A stretch of DNA of 64,000 nt from Skeletonema tropicum (lineage: Eukaryota; Bacillariophyta; Thalassiosirophyceae; Thalassiosirales; Thalassiosiraceae): assembly GCA_037178625.1 (NCBI GenBank), contig CM074141.1:1612001-1676000 (forward strand), in the 5' to 3' direction. Shown here piece after piece: positions 41,653 to 51,903 of this stretch. The position numbers were made by a program, and so were the translations under genes. The notes beneath the pieces are model-generated. The model was not told the origin of the DNA and made no database searches. It saw only the letters and a list, made by a program, of their open reading frames with translations. Every line of letters starts with the position of its first letter. The first letter of the stretch is position 1.

Positions 41653-43238
41653 TTACCTATCCACACTGCACCTGCAGCCATTCTCCAAGTTTTCCAGTAG
41701 GCTAATCTTGGCATCTTGTTCTGACATACGATATCTGCTGGCCATGTATTGAGCTCTCTTGTTGCAGGTAATACCAGCTCCGTTGAATTTGTTACTTCCA
41801 CAAAACTGGACAGTGCCACCATCAGTTAGTTCCAAAACAACATCGTTGACATTGAAGGGATCCTCAGTTGCATGTGCGTCCGTGATTATACAAGTCCTTT
41901 CCATCTTCTCCGGGCCAATTCGATCAGTCCAACATGTCTTGCACAACGGAGACTTGCAGAGTAAACAATCTGCGATAGAATTCTTGCAAGTCATTTTGAC
42001 GCGTTTCTCTTCAGACTTTAGACAATAGCTATCCCACACATCAAACATGGCCAATTTTGATTGAATCTTATCTACATCCCCAGCATTACCAGTTGTAGGC
42101 ATACCGACCCAATTGTACTTGCTTGGACAAAATTCCGGTATACCCCCTCTAAACCTCCAGGCAAAATCTCTGTCCCAAATTTTAAACGTATGATTTGTCA
42201 CACGAGCTCGACCCGTTGCACTTTCAACTAATAGACCATCATCCTCATCAGCATCGATGCGCATAGCTCCAGGATGTGATGGCGGGTCCCCTCCATCCCA
42301 CTCAATGTCCAAACTCCAAAAGAGGTTATTGTACATGACTTGATCATCACATTTATCTCCACACTTTTCCACAGCTTTGTCAAGAAATCTTAATGTCCCT
42401 TCCGAGGAGCGAAAGAAAAGATGGCCGCTACAAACGACTAAGCCATATTTGCGATATAAAGTAAGTGGAAATCGCATCTCGAGAGCATGGTAGACATCGT
42501 AGCCTTCTTCTACAAACCCAGCCAGATTCATATACCGAGAAAAAATGTTATCAACATCCGTCAACAATACATGAGTCCCATTCCTTACCAAATCTCGTAC
42601 CAACTCGACCCTTTTGGCCATGATTTGCCGAAAAAAATTTTGATCTGATGTGAATAATAAGTAATTGTCAACGAACCCACAGATTAAGTAAATGAGCGAA
42701 TGCAATCAGTATAAACAAAAGTATGCACAAAACTAAGTTGCACACAATATTAGATATGTTGTACGTATCCACACTCACCACCACGACTACGATTTTCAAT
42801 AAAGCACGGCAACACTCTGTAATTCTCACTTATGAGATCATTATATGCCTTCTTTTCATTTGCAACAATATAATGCTCTGTGTGTCCAAATTTTGTGAGG
42901 CGATCGTACCATACTTTGGCAATTGGGACATAATTTGCATTAGTGAAGCCTAATATTTTAATGTCATGTTGGTGTTTCGTTGCGACATCCATGTCGTCCC
43001 ATTGGCCATCAGTGGTGACTAGGCCGACTCCAGAAGTGACAACTTTTTCAATAGTAGGATTGTTGTTTTGATTTTTTCGTGTAGTTACCTTGCTGGACTC
43101 CTGTAAAAAATGCGGTAGATCAATGATTTTGTTGTTTTGATTTTGTACCGCGTCATTTTTGTGGACCAAGGAATTCAATTTCAATGTGGATAGGATCGCA
43201 AAACAAAGTGCAAAGATTAGAATGAACTCGGGCTTCAT
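41653..43238 (-). CDS. Type II membrane glycosyltransferase (nucleotide-diphospho-sugar transferase family)
   Basis: Exons 42779-43238 and 41653-42644 join in frame (donor GTGAGT, acceptor CATCAG) for 483 residues. The start is the ATG at 43238. MKPEFILIFALCFAILSTLK forms a signal anchor, so the enzyme is probably Golgi lumenal. The catalytic part shows KILGFTNANYVPIAKVWYDR and the DxD metal site in THVLLTDVDNIFSRY. YRKYGLVVCSGHLFFRSSEG and CDDQVMYNNLFW follow, as in Nucleotid_trans/GT77-like enzymes. A Cys-rich insert (CLLCKSPLCKTCW) is specific to this protein. The donor and acceptor sugars cannot be told from sequence. Confidence 0.8.
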
Positions 43239-43346
43239 GTGAGGCAAATTGGCTCTACTGTGTCGCCTCTGCTGGGGCGATACAGTGCGGCTGCTCTTTC
43301 CTTGTATTTCAGGAGGGTTCGTGCTCTAGTGTTGCCACTGATTGTA

Positions 43347-44133
43347 TAAGCCCAGACAGACCTCAAATCCGTCGGCCGGGCCCATTTTTTAGAGACCTCC
43401 ACCATGACAGCCGTCTAATAAGCCCCTATATTTTGTTGTCAATAACTTTTACTATGATGGAGATATATACTTAACCATTGGTACTAACCTGTAGAGTATG
43501 TTTAGGAGAGCATATGGTATCCAAGAATCGTGGTAATATCTTATTTTCTCGCCGAGATATGCATTTTGGGGTTTACTATGAGCTTGTCTAACTTTATTGA
43601 TGGACAAATTTGGCAGGCATGCCCATAGTAAACCCCAAAATGCATACCTCGGCGAGAAAATAAGATATTAAGAGTGTTTTTTTCTTAAAATCCGGTAAAA
43701 AGTGGAACTGGGCCTTGACTTTGCCTCTCAATTACTCGCCCCACACTCCACCTACAGCAAAAGCGACCGCAGATTATTAAATGGGCGGTCCGCCTATTGT
43801 TAATCACTAACTTAACTAATGGATTTGGCCAACAATAGCAATCTCGAATTTTGGGCCTATAGTGGCGTGTACGTGCCCATGCGACCTGAGTGCCGGTTCC
43901 AGATTCTGCGATTTCTACAGGTTTCTTAGAAAAAAACACTCTTAATACGATTCTTGGATACCATACAATCTAATGAACATACTCTAAAGGTCTTCATCAC
44001 TGGTTTAGCATATATCTCTGTTATAGTAGAAATAAAATTTAAGTGTTAATTAGGCGGCTGCCATGGTGGAGGTTTCTAAAAATTGGGCCCGGCCGACGAA
44101 TTGGTGGCGGGAACGGAGACTGTCTGGGCTTAT
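43347..44133. mobile_element. Foldback element with ~80-bp arms
   Basis: The left arm begins ATAAGCCCAGACAG (43347) and contains GTCGGCCGGGCCCA and ACCTCCACCATG. The right arm contains CATGGTGGAGGT and TGGGCCCGGCCGAC and ends CTGTCTGGGCTTAT (44133). A second inverted pair lies inside (ATGGTATCCAAGAATCG near 43514 against CGATTCTTGGATACCAT near 43949). A third follows (AAGAGTGTTTTTTTC against GAAAAAAACACTCTT-type sequence). A separate hairpin element sits within the left half. No transposase frame. Confidence 0.7.
43535..43669. mobile_element. Nested hairpin element with 46-bp arms
   Basis: Arms 43535-43580 (AATATCTTATTTTCTCGCCG...) and 43624-43669 are inverted copies with one or two mismatches, separated by 43 bases. 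The larger foldback's right arm lacks this sequence: there, CGT is followed directly by ATTAAGAGTG. The comparison therefore shows a later insertion into the left arm. Confidence 0.8.
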
Positions 44134-45794
44134 CTCCGTTGCATAAGCTTGGGGTCACCAACTCAATGGACACGCCGCTTTTTTCTACGTACGTAGGACG
44201 ATTCCTATCGTAGGTACTCCCACCAAATTCGGCGAGGAACATGCTTTTTTTAATGTCACAACAGACACAGCTCACAAATTAAATACTGACTTTACCCTTG
44301 CTATTTTGGCAACGCTTATGGAAAGAGCATCATCGACAATAATAAGTAAAGCAAGACTCATTCTAGACCAAAATTTCACATAGAATTCGGTTATTCCCTT
44401 GGTAGGGGTCGAAATTCAACGTGGGAGTCAGTACGAGACTTCTCAGGTCCCACTAACAATTTAACTAGGGCCACATTTAAGGTACCTCTGCAAAGCCAGA
44501 TAATCAACTATAAAGTTCAACAAAGGATCTTCATATGCATAAGTAGATGCAATTAGGCTTCATCAAACTGCCTTCTCCACCTAACACAGTCGAGCTACGG
44601 CGACATCTCACTTTCGCTTGTTAATTTGATCATTTTGTTAGTGATTTACTAATTTAGACAGATATTTTTTGTTAGTGCGCCAAAGCACGAGCGCGTGACC
44701 AGAAATCCTAATCGGCAAGCTTACATATATATTGGAGGAGGCGTCATTATTTATTGGCAAATGGCACGCCACACGCCTGCTGATTGAGAATCTGTGCCGT
44801 CGGTCCGGCTTTTACGCGCTCTCGGGTTCGCAGTGACGCTGACGTCTTATCTCACCCTACATACATAGGATCTTCAGACACGTGTCTGAGTCACTTGGGA
44901 GGACTCAGCACACGTGCTTTTTTTATGGAGTGAACCCAACAGATACAGCAGAAAGCCACTTCACTTTTATTCAGATGGGTATTGTGTACAATTTAAGCTA
45001 TTGGTCGCCGTTATTGGTGCTGTGTGGGCGATGACATTGACATGGCGCAAATCGGCCGTAGGAGAGGTTTTGACGGCATGTTGCAAACCCTCGGCGCAGT
45101 TTTTGGACAAAAAAAGGTATATAGGGTCTCTGCATAAATGCAGAGTCCCTCTGAAGAGGACTCCCATTTATGACAGAAGACCTTATGTAGGGTGGTCTTA
45201 TCTTCTTGTGCGTGCGACCTGTGGACTGTCCCCTTCAGGGGCGCGGGCCCCAACGGGTCTGGCTTTTACACACTCTCGCGTTCGCGATGTGAATGTGACG
45301 TTTCGTGTGTGACATGTGACAATGATGTGGCGATTTTGTAGACCACCAATTTTTTTTTCTTCACACATTTTCACAACTCCGACGAAGGAACGAACACGTT
45401 GCAAAGCTATTCCTCTCACGCACTACTACTTATCGTGGTGCAATACTCCTCTTATTATTCAACAGAGATGGTTCGATAGAAACAACAACTTGCTGGTACA
45501 ATTATATAGAATAGAATTATATTTCCACGATGAGGACTTTATAGCAGTCATTTTCCAACGGCTGCACCATTACAACATCTTATGCACAAGACTTCTTCGG
45601 CGTTAACCACATTACTGCTCAAGACGAGGTCATCAATACGCAGTGCATCGACGGCAGATTTTCGCTGATTATATTTCAAAGCTATCCACCTTTCACCAAC
45701 AGTACAGAACTCAACATAGAGATACATCTTCACCAACGTAATTTTTACCCAATATTAAGCAAGGAACAACTACTTTCACCGTCGCAACAAAATA
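44134..45794. other. Intergenic with dispersed direct and inverted repeats
   Basis: GTCCGGCTTTTACGCGCTCT (from 44803) recurs in diverged form as GTCTGGCTTTTACACACTCT (from 45257), with similar flanks of about 45 bp. A near-palindrome with two CACGTG boxes lies at 44878-44916. Short frames here show no domain. The right end is the promoter of the methyltransferase gene. Confidence 0.45.
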
Positions 45795-47299
45795 ATGCTA
45801 GCCACAACAGTCATCGATCCACTCCTATCCTCGCCCACCCAAGTCCAACGTCACGACGAGGGCATGGCAGCAACATTCCCATCATCACATCTCGAACAAG
45901 ACTCTCAACTATTATTTGATTCGTTGTCTTACTCTTCTAGCTCTTCCGGACAGAATGGCCAGCTACACGCAGAGGAGGAGGAGGAAGAGAATGGTGTTAT
46001 CGAGCAAGCTCCAACAGCAGAAGACGACGAGGAAGAAGATGAGATTACTCCATTCGAACAATTAATGAATAGGGGCAACTACCTCCGTCAACTACGTGCT
46101 CTTGCCCTCCAAGATGAGATGGAACGTCATGCTACCAACCTTCTCGAACAGGAGGAAAAGAAGGAGGAGGCTGATTTTGATTCAGGTAGGTGATTTTCAA
46201 AATTGTTATCTTTATGATGATGAATTATTATTCGGTAGTCCGTCCCATGGTCGGTCGTCGTGTCGTTATGGATTCACCTAACGTTTCTTGTGCTGTTGTT
46301 TCTATTCCCTCTCAAGAATTGTGTGATCATGTTTACACCATCTCCACCAACACTGCTGATGGCAACAACAAGTCAAAGGTCAAGGTACTCGAATACAATT
46401 CATATTTGGCTCATCAACGATACTATGATGATTTGAAACATGTGGATATTACCTACATGGATTATGGTGTCATCCCTCATCACTCTTTGATCATCACCGA
46501 CACGAATGAACAACAACAACAACAACCCACGTTGGCGGCAGACACAAAAAATAATAATGAATACGACGGGGGCAGCAGAGTAGTCATTGAACAACGCAAA
46601 CGTCTTGGCAAGGGAGGGTTCTGCTGGGATGCTGCATTCATGTTGGGTGAACATGTCATTGCCCACGAAGAGGATTGGAGTAGTACTACTACTGGAAGAA
46701 GAAGGAAGGGTGGTGCAACAACCGTATTGGAATTGGGAGCGGGTACTGGCCTATGTGGAATCATGGTTGGTAAGGCTACCAAAAGTCAGGTGACTATTAC
46801 TGACTTGCCAGAATTGGAAGAGTTGATGGGGGATAATGTCCGACGCAACTTTGGACCCATTTCAGCTGATGCTGAGGAGAGCTTATCGGAAGAGGAGAGA
46901 AGATTAGTCACCTACCTCGATGGAGGAAAGGCGAAAGGCACAGTTACCAGTCGAGTATTGCGTTGGGGTGTCGAGGAGGATTACTTTCTCAGCAGCAAAG
47001 AAGAAGAAGATCAGAATCAAGGAGATGATCAAGCCTACGACGTCATTATTGGAGCAGACATTGTTGCCTCCCTCTACGACCCAGTAGCACTAGCCCAAAC
47101 ACTCCATGCTCTTTGCGGCCCTACCACTAAAATTTACATTTCGAGCAAGACTCGTTTGGATGAGATTCATGACGCATTTGATGTCGAAATGGCACGTTTG
47201 TTTGAACGGGTGGAGAAGAAGATACCTCCATGTGGTCGATTGAAGAATCCGAAAGTGTTTATCATTGAGGCGGGAGGAAAGCGTGATATTGAGTGCTGA
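45795..47299 (+). CDS. METTL21-type protein methyltransferase (Methyltransf_16), two exons
   Basis: Exons 45795-46185 and 46239-47299 join in frame around a 53-bp intron (GTAGGT...CGGTAG), giving 483 residues. Exon 1 encodes an acidic, low-complexity N-terminus (HAEEEEEENG, EDDEEEDEITPFEQLMNRGN). The methyltransferase fold begins near residue 280. The SAM-binding motif I is TVLELGAGTGLCGIMVG, and motif post-I is TITDLPELEELMGDNVRRN. The conserved YDVIIGADIVASLYDP stands where the family has DxxY/W-type motif IV. GGFCWDAAFMLGEHV upstream matches the family's TG..xW..a..L. This family methylates lysines on chaperones and elongation factors; the target here is unknown. Confidence 0.85.
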
Positions 47300-47726
47300 C
47301 GCTGGCAGCATACATCATAGATTAGGATAATAGAAAATACAAGCTAGATAGAAATGATACGATTGCTCTAGAGCATATGGTCTTCAGTTCATAACCTTCG
47401 CTGCGACATTGTGTGATCATCTGCATCAAGTTCCATCCTCTTCATGTGCAATGCTCTTTCGACTTCGACTGCTTGGTTCGTGCATCCTTTTCTAGTCGCC
47501 CTCACTCTCTACAGAAGGAGAGAGAACTGATGCAAGCTCCTGCTGAGCAAAGTGTTTCATCATCGAGCGAGGTCATCTACTCAGTACATACTTCTAACTC
47601 TTGATTGACTCTTCATTATTTGCCCAATGTAACACAATCTCTGAGAGATTTTGTAAGTGTCTGAATGAGTGACGTCATCAGTTTGTTGTGCGTGAAGTGT
47701 GAAAAACATCATGCAAAACTATCATC
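47300..47726. other. Intergenic
   Basis: No coding signal or repeat recognised; contains the promoter of the gene at 47727. Confidence 0.4.
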
Positions 47727-48161
47727 ATGAACATAAAAATGAAGCTGATCATGACGGCCGCGGCGATGAAGATAGCAACATTGGCTTTGTGCGTCGGAGG
47801 AGTCGATGGTTTTGTAGTGTCGTCGTCTTCTTCATCTACACCAATGTTGAATCGCCATCTGCAACAACAAATGGCCGGCAACAGTGACCTACCATATGGA
47901 CCACCGCTTGGGAGCACAGACCAAAATTCTCCCGATCAAACCGGCAATTCTGCTACTGAAAGAGATGACGGCAACAATGACACTGGTGGAGCAACATTGA
48001 AAGGGAACAGATTTTCTAAATATGCTCCTGATGCTTCCCTGGACACGGTCGATTTTAGGCAGCAGCTGAAGGATAACATGAAGGCAGATCTCGAGCGGAG
48101 GAGAAGGGAAGATCCAAACAGAGGCAATCAACCGGCTAAAACATATCTTGACAATTTGTGA
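47727..48161 (+). CDS. Small protein with a predicted plastid presequence
   Basis: The 144-residue protein starts MNIKMKLIMTAAAMKIATLA and has a signal peptide ending LCVGGVDG before FVVSSSSSSTPML. A Phe right after the predicted cleavage site, followed by a Ser-rich stretch, is the pattern of diatom bipartite plastid presequences (ASAFAP-like motif). The mature part is short and polar: GNSDLPYGPPLGSTDQNSPD, then RFSKYAPDASLDTVDFRQQL KDNMKADLERRRRED. It ends PAKTYLDNL. No known domain was recognised. Plastid stroma is therefore the inferred location. It lies between a methyltransferase on the same strand and a broken gene on the other strand. Confidence 0.65.
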   Translation: MNIKMKLIMTAAAMKIATLALCVGGVDGFVVSSSSSSTPMLNRHLQQQMAGNSDLPYGPPLGSTDQNSPDQTGNSATERDDGNNDTGGATLKGNRFSKYAPDASLDTVDFRQQLKDNMKADLERRRREDPNRGNQPAKTYLDNL

Positions 48162-48467
48162 CACTCTTTAGTTACAATACGTCCATCTGGTTGTAAAGGA
48201 TTGACTTATTCACATAACTGAGGTAATGCTTCACTCTTTGAGGTACCAATTTATTATGTTTCGTGTTGGAGAAGTAGACATCTGAATAATCATCTGAAAG
48301 CGTATTGGCTTTGGTTACATTATGTCATCAATCATTTCATGTCGATAGGCGAACAATCATGTTAATATATTCAGATGGATGAACAAATTTTTACTATGTA
48401 TATGCAATGATCAGTATGCAATACACTCTTGAGCGATAGCTGCTCAGCTGCAACGAGTCAAAGTCAA
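48162..48467. other. Intergenic
   Basis: Convergent 3' region; nothing recognised. Confidence 0.4.
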
Positions 48468-49913
48468 CTAATGAAGCGCAGCTTCAGAAGGACCACTCAG
48501 ATTTACACAATCAAGTTTGTGACCAGCTTTCCATGCAGCTACTTGACATTTTCGACCGCAATACCACGCTCCTGAGCACCTTGCACAATGCTTCAGCTCC
48601 CCCCCAGGACAATCTTCGGCCATTTTGAAGCAGAAAGAGCATTTCTTTGACTCCATAGATTTGACCTTATCTATCAATAATTCCCCTTTTCTCTTCACCA
48701 CAAATGTCCAACAATTTGGATCGCAACAACCTACACATCCCGAAGCAGCAGCTTTATGAAACCAATACATTGCTTTGGGGATGGGACTGAAACCAGGAAC
48801 ACCTGGATCGCCGTACACTTCAAACCCGAGCTCGATTAATGCTCCACCATAAATATCATAAGCTCTCACACAACGTTTTCCATTAGCTCCATTCCCCCCA
48901 TTGTCTCCTTGAACAGCAATTTTTAGGTAGTATCTTGTGCAAAGGCGGTCCCTAATACGAAAGCCGATTGAACAGCAGCTCCATAGTGATTGAAATTTGG
49001 ACGCTCACCTATTGCAAGTGTTGCATAGTACACAGCATCTTCTGGGACGACCCTTTCTTTATTTTCGTCGAAGAGATGAATGGCAACCGTATTCTGGGCT
49101 CTCCTGCTTCCCATATCGGCAGCCTTTTTCCTCAAGGCATCAGCCTTTTCATTAGACTTTTCTACTCTTGCACCCTCATCATACTCCATTGCAAGATACA
49201 CCATTGCATCAAGACTTGGAAAATTACTCTCGGATGCAAGCTGAAGCCACTCAATATATTTCTTCTCGTCAATAGGAACATTTCCTTCCTCGTATCCCTT
49301 AAGCTTAAGATAATGCGATTCTGAATTGAGCCCAGCTGAATCCTTTCTTAGCACACTTCTTGATACTATTTGTACGGGCTGCTTCAGTCTCCTCGATCAA
49401 ACTGCGACAGAACGGGCATTTCGACCATGGAATAATGCCCCACCATTATCGCAGTTCTTCTTGAAGCAAGCGTGACACGTGCCTTGTCCACAGCAATAGA
49501 AATATACCATGGAGCTTTGCTCTGTCATCTCGATATCGTCGAGGCACACCGGACATTCGCTTGTCTCCGTAGGTTATAATTCTTTGTGTCTACGAACTAC
49601 GTCAACCACACGTGCCCTCTCCACCGCTACGCACTCCCTCTCTATTTTCTCCGCTTTATCTTTCTTATCCTGAAACACCTTTTGCTTCTGCGAGAGATCG
49701 TTTTGTTCTCCGCTCATTGGCGGAACTTGGAGCAATAGTTCCAAGAATTCTTCCACTATGTTGCCACCGTCCAAGTTTTGGCTTTGTAACATCTGAGATA
49801 TCTTCTCTATCTACTGTCTCTTCATCTTGCCCGTTTTCGCCGCGAAGGCCGAGAATGAGGGATCTCTTCAGCTCAACTGAGAGAGAGTCAAAGAATTCTT
49901 TTACTTGCGGCAT
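48468..49913 (-). pseudogene. RING / Sel1-repeat / MYND protein, broken at four places
   Basis: The gene starts MPQVKEFFDSLSVELKRSLI at 49913. Near 49790 the frame shifts to LQSQNLDGGNIVEEFLELLL and a coiled coil. At about 49574 an in-frame TAA follows RRHKEL, although the same frame continues into a RING-like finger (CPVCLDDIEM...CCGQGTCHACFKK). A shift near 49430 leads to KCPFCRSLIEETEAARTNSI and then Sel1-type helices (IEWLQLASESNFPSLDAMVY). A last shift near 48935 leads to RYYLKIAVQGDNGGNG, AMYWFHKAAASG and a C-terminal MYND finger (CSFCFKMAEDCPGGELKHCA, then CSGAWYCGRKCQ...HKLDC). Such proteins occur in large families in diatoms. With this many lesions it is most likely a pseudogene. Confidence 0.7.
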
Positions 49914-50104
49914 TGTTATCTACTGCTGTTCAGTGTACTGCTCGGAATGGTGGAGTGGGATTTATTTACCCTTGGGAGTGGGTGTTGGAGGCTTGGTGTC
50001 CAAGAATAAACTTGCAAAAAGAGCCAAAAGCTTTTTGAGAACATGGTCCCGCCATTTTGATACGTAGGAATTAGTAGCAAATATTTCGCCATCATTTACA
50101 CCCT

Positions 50105-51179
50105 ATGAGAGAACCTTCCACCGCCTTCCCTTCAATGCAAGACTATTTATTACAGCCAGCAGATGCGCAATCTATGTATACTAACATCGACACAGATCAT
50201 GCGCTCCAAGTCATCAGCAACTGGCTCGACGAATTAGCCTCCTCCGGTAAACTAGCAAGCAATGGACTCTCCTCCTTTCCAATTGCCGCAATCAAAGAAG
50301 CTCTTTCGCTAGTCATGAAAAACAACATCTTCGAATTTGGTGATATGTACTTCAAACAACTAACTGGTACAGCAATGGGAACTAGTGCAGCATGTATGTG
50401 GGCTACAATCTACTTTGCAATCCATGAAGAATTCCTCCTTAATAAATATTCCAATGATCTCCTCCTCTACAAGCGTTTCATCGACGATATGAAAGGAATA
50501 TGGATTGGTACCAACCTACGATATGCACAATTTCAATATGATACTGATAACTTCGGATCCCTACGATGGGACTTTGAGCCCCTATCAACATCTGTTAACT
50601 TCCTCGATCTCACTATCACCATTGGACCATCGCAACAAATTCAAACACGTACATTCCAAAAAGCCTGCAATCTCTACCAATATCTCCCGCCGCATTCAGC
50701 ACACTCTCCACAAATTATGAAAGGTGTCACCTACAGTCTATTGCGTCAGTACAAAGCGCCAAAACTCCCTTGAATCTGACTACATCAATCAATCTAAATT
50801 ACTCTTCAAAAGACTAGTACAACGCGGCTGGGACTCACACGTCATCAAGCAGTACATCCTACAAGCAGATGCACGCCTACGATCTATCGAATCAAATGCA
50901 AATGCAATACAACAACCAACAGAGCCTACTCTTACCAACAAAGAATTGGCCATCCTCCACTGGACATTCCATCCAAATGATATCCCTCGTAAACTACTTC
51001 GGTGTCTCTACGACACCCACTGCAAAGAAGTCTTCGAACAAGATCTACGAATTCAGAAGTTTATTATTGCCTATCATGGAGCCCCAACGATACGATCAGC
51101 TGTGACAAAAGCAAAACTGATACAAGAACCCGGCAAAGAGGCCAGTAAGTATTTTGATGGGGAGCCCGATCCTGACTGA
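50105..51179 (+). pseudogene. Penelope-like retroelement reverse transcriptase, 5' truncated and frameshifted
   Basis: The coding part starts inside the RT domain. Motif A is LLQPADAQSMYTNIDTDHAL (Asp, then MYTNI). Motif B is LTGTAMGTSAACMWATIYFA. The catalytic YKRFIDDM (FxDD box) follows. FLDLTITIG and the family-typical FQKACNLYQYLPPHSAHSPQ complete the core. Near 50745-50765 the frame shifts to QNSLESDYINQSKLLFKRLV, and the ORF runs to 51179. The N-terminal RT part is missing, and no GIY-YIG endonuclease was seen in the remaining sequence. The AMGTS, YxRFIDD and YLP-hSAH signatures point to the Penelope-like class; this is an assignment from motif memory, not from a search. Confidence 0.7.
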
Positions 51180-51197
51180 TCGAGCTCCCCTCCTTTT

Positions 51198-51243
51198 ACT
51201 CTCCCGATCGAGGAGCTGCCTTCCGGCAGCTCAGCTCGGGAGA
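51198..51243. repeat. GC-rich hairpin after the retroelement ORF
   Basis: GAGCTGCC and GGCAGCTC (loop TTCC) are flanked by CTCCCGATCGAG and CTCGGGAG, giving an extended stem with small mismatches, just 3' of the ORF stop. It may be a terminator or RNA structure of the element. Confidence 0.6.
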
Positions 51244-51378
51244 GCAAAAGCTTCTCCTGTCTGAAAAGACATTGAACCGCGTCTGAAAAAGACGTTCACT
51301 TCTCCGTTCATTTCATTTTTCTCCGTTCATTCACCATACAAAAGATTCATTAGAACAGCCCGCTCCTGGGGCTGTCTC

Positions 51379-51448
51379 ACGTTGACACTTGCCGATGAAG
51401 GTCTAACCGAAACGAGTTCATTACTCTACTCGTTCAAGTAATTAACGT
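51379..51448 (+). ncRNA. Hammerhead-ribozyme-like motif (type I fold), probably degenerate
   Basis: Reading the plus strand: helix I 5' strand ACGTT (51379-51383) and ACTTG (51387-51391); core CCGATGA (51392-51398, canonical CUGAUGA with U4 changed to C). Helix II is GGT/ACC (51400-51408) with one additional A before it. GAAA follows (51409-51412). Helix III is CGAGT/ACTCG (51413-51417, 51428-51432). The NUH site GTT (51432-51434) comes next. The helix I 3' strand is CAAGT (51435-51439) and AACGT (51444-51448). All three helices close around a near-canonical core in the right order. Penelope-like elements are known to carry hammerhead motifs, and a Penelope-like RT lies 200 bp upstream. The two deviations in the core make activity doubtful. 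Confidence 0.6.
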
Positions 51449-51903
51449 CCTAATCTAAGTTGAAAAATATTGTATCATCACTTTCAAATCATACAGTGAG
51501 ACGATGATACTTTACTATCTCTGCTTCATGTCGTCTCTTTATGGGTGAACCAAGATGTCAACGTCTTTCGTGGATATTGTCCTAGATCTTATCTGCGCCA
51601 TGGCCGGATAAGCAGAATTGGAGCACTGAATGATAAGTGCTTTTGCGTCTCTGTGATTCTTTCTCATGCTGTGATTCTTCACAGCGTCCGCTTCGCCCGC
51701 CCGTGTCTCCTCGATATTATTTTCCGTGACATGGCCACTTATTCTTCTTTTGATATGTTTCCAAGTCAAGCACCGGCTTGTAAAAATATAATTGGGGCGA
51801 CCGCCTTCTTTCTCTTGCCCATCACAAAATGTTGTTGATTTCTACTCTTGATGAGTTGCACGCCAACGCCTCCCAACATGATATGAAGATGCAGGTTATG
51901 ATG
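51449..51903. other. Intergenic
   Basis: An imperfect hairpin (GTATCATC...GATGATAC) lies near 51470-51515. No coding signal. Confidence 0.4.
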
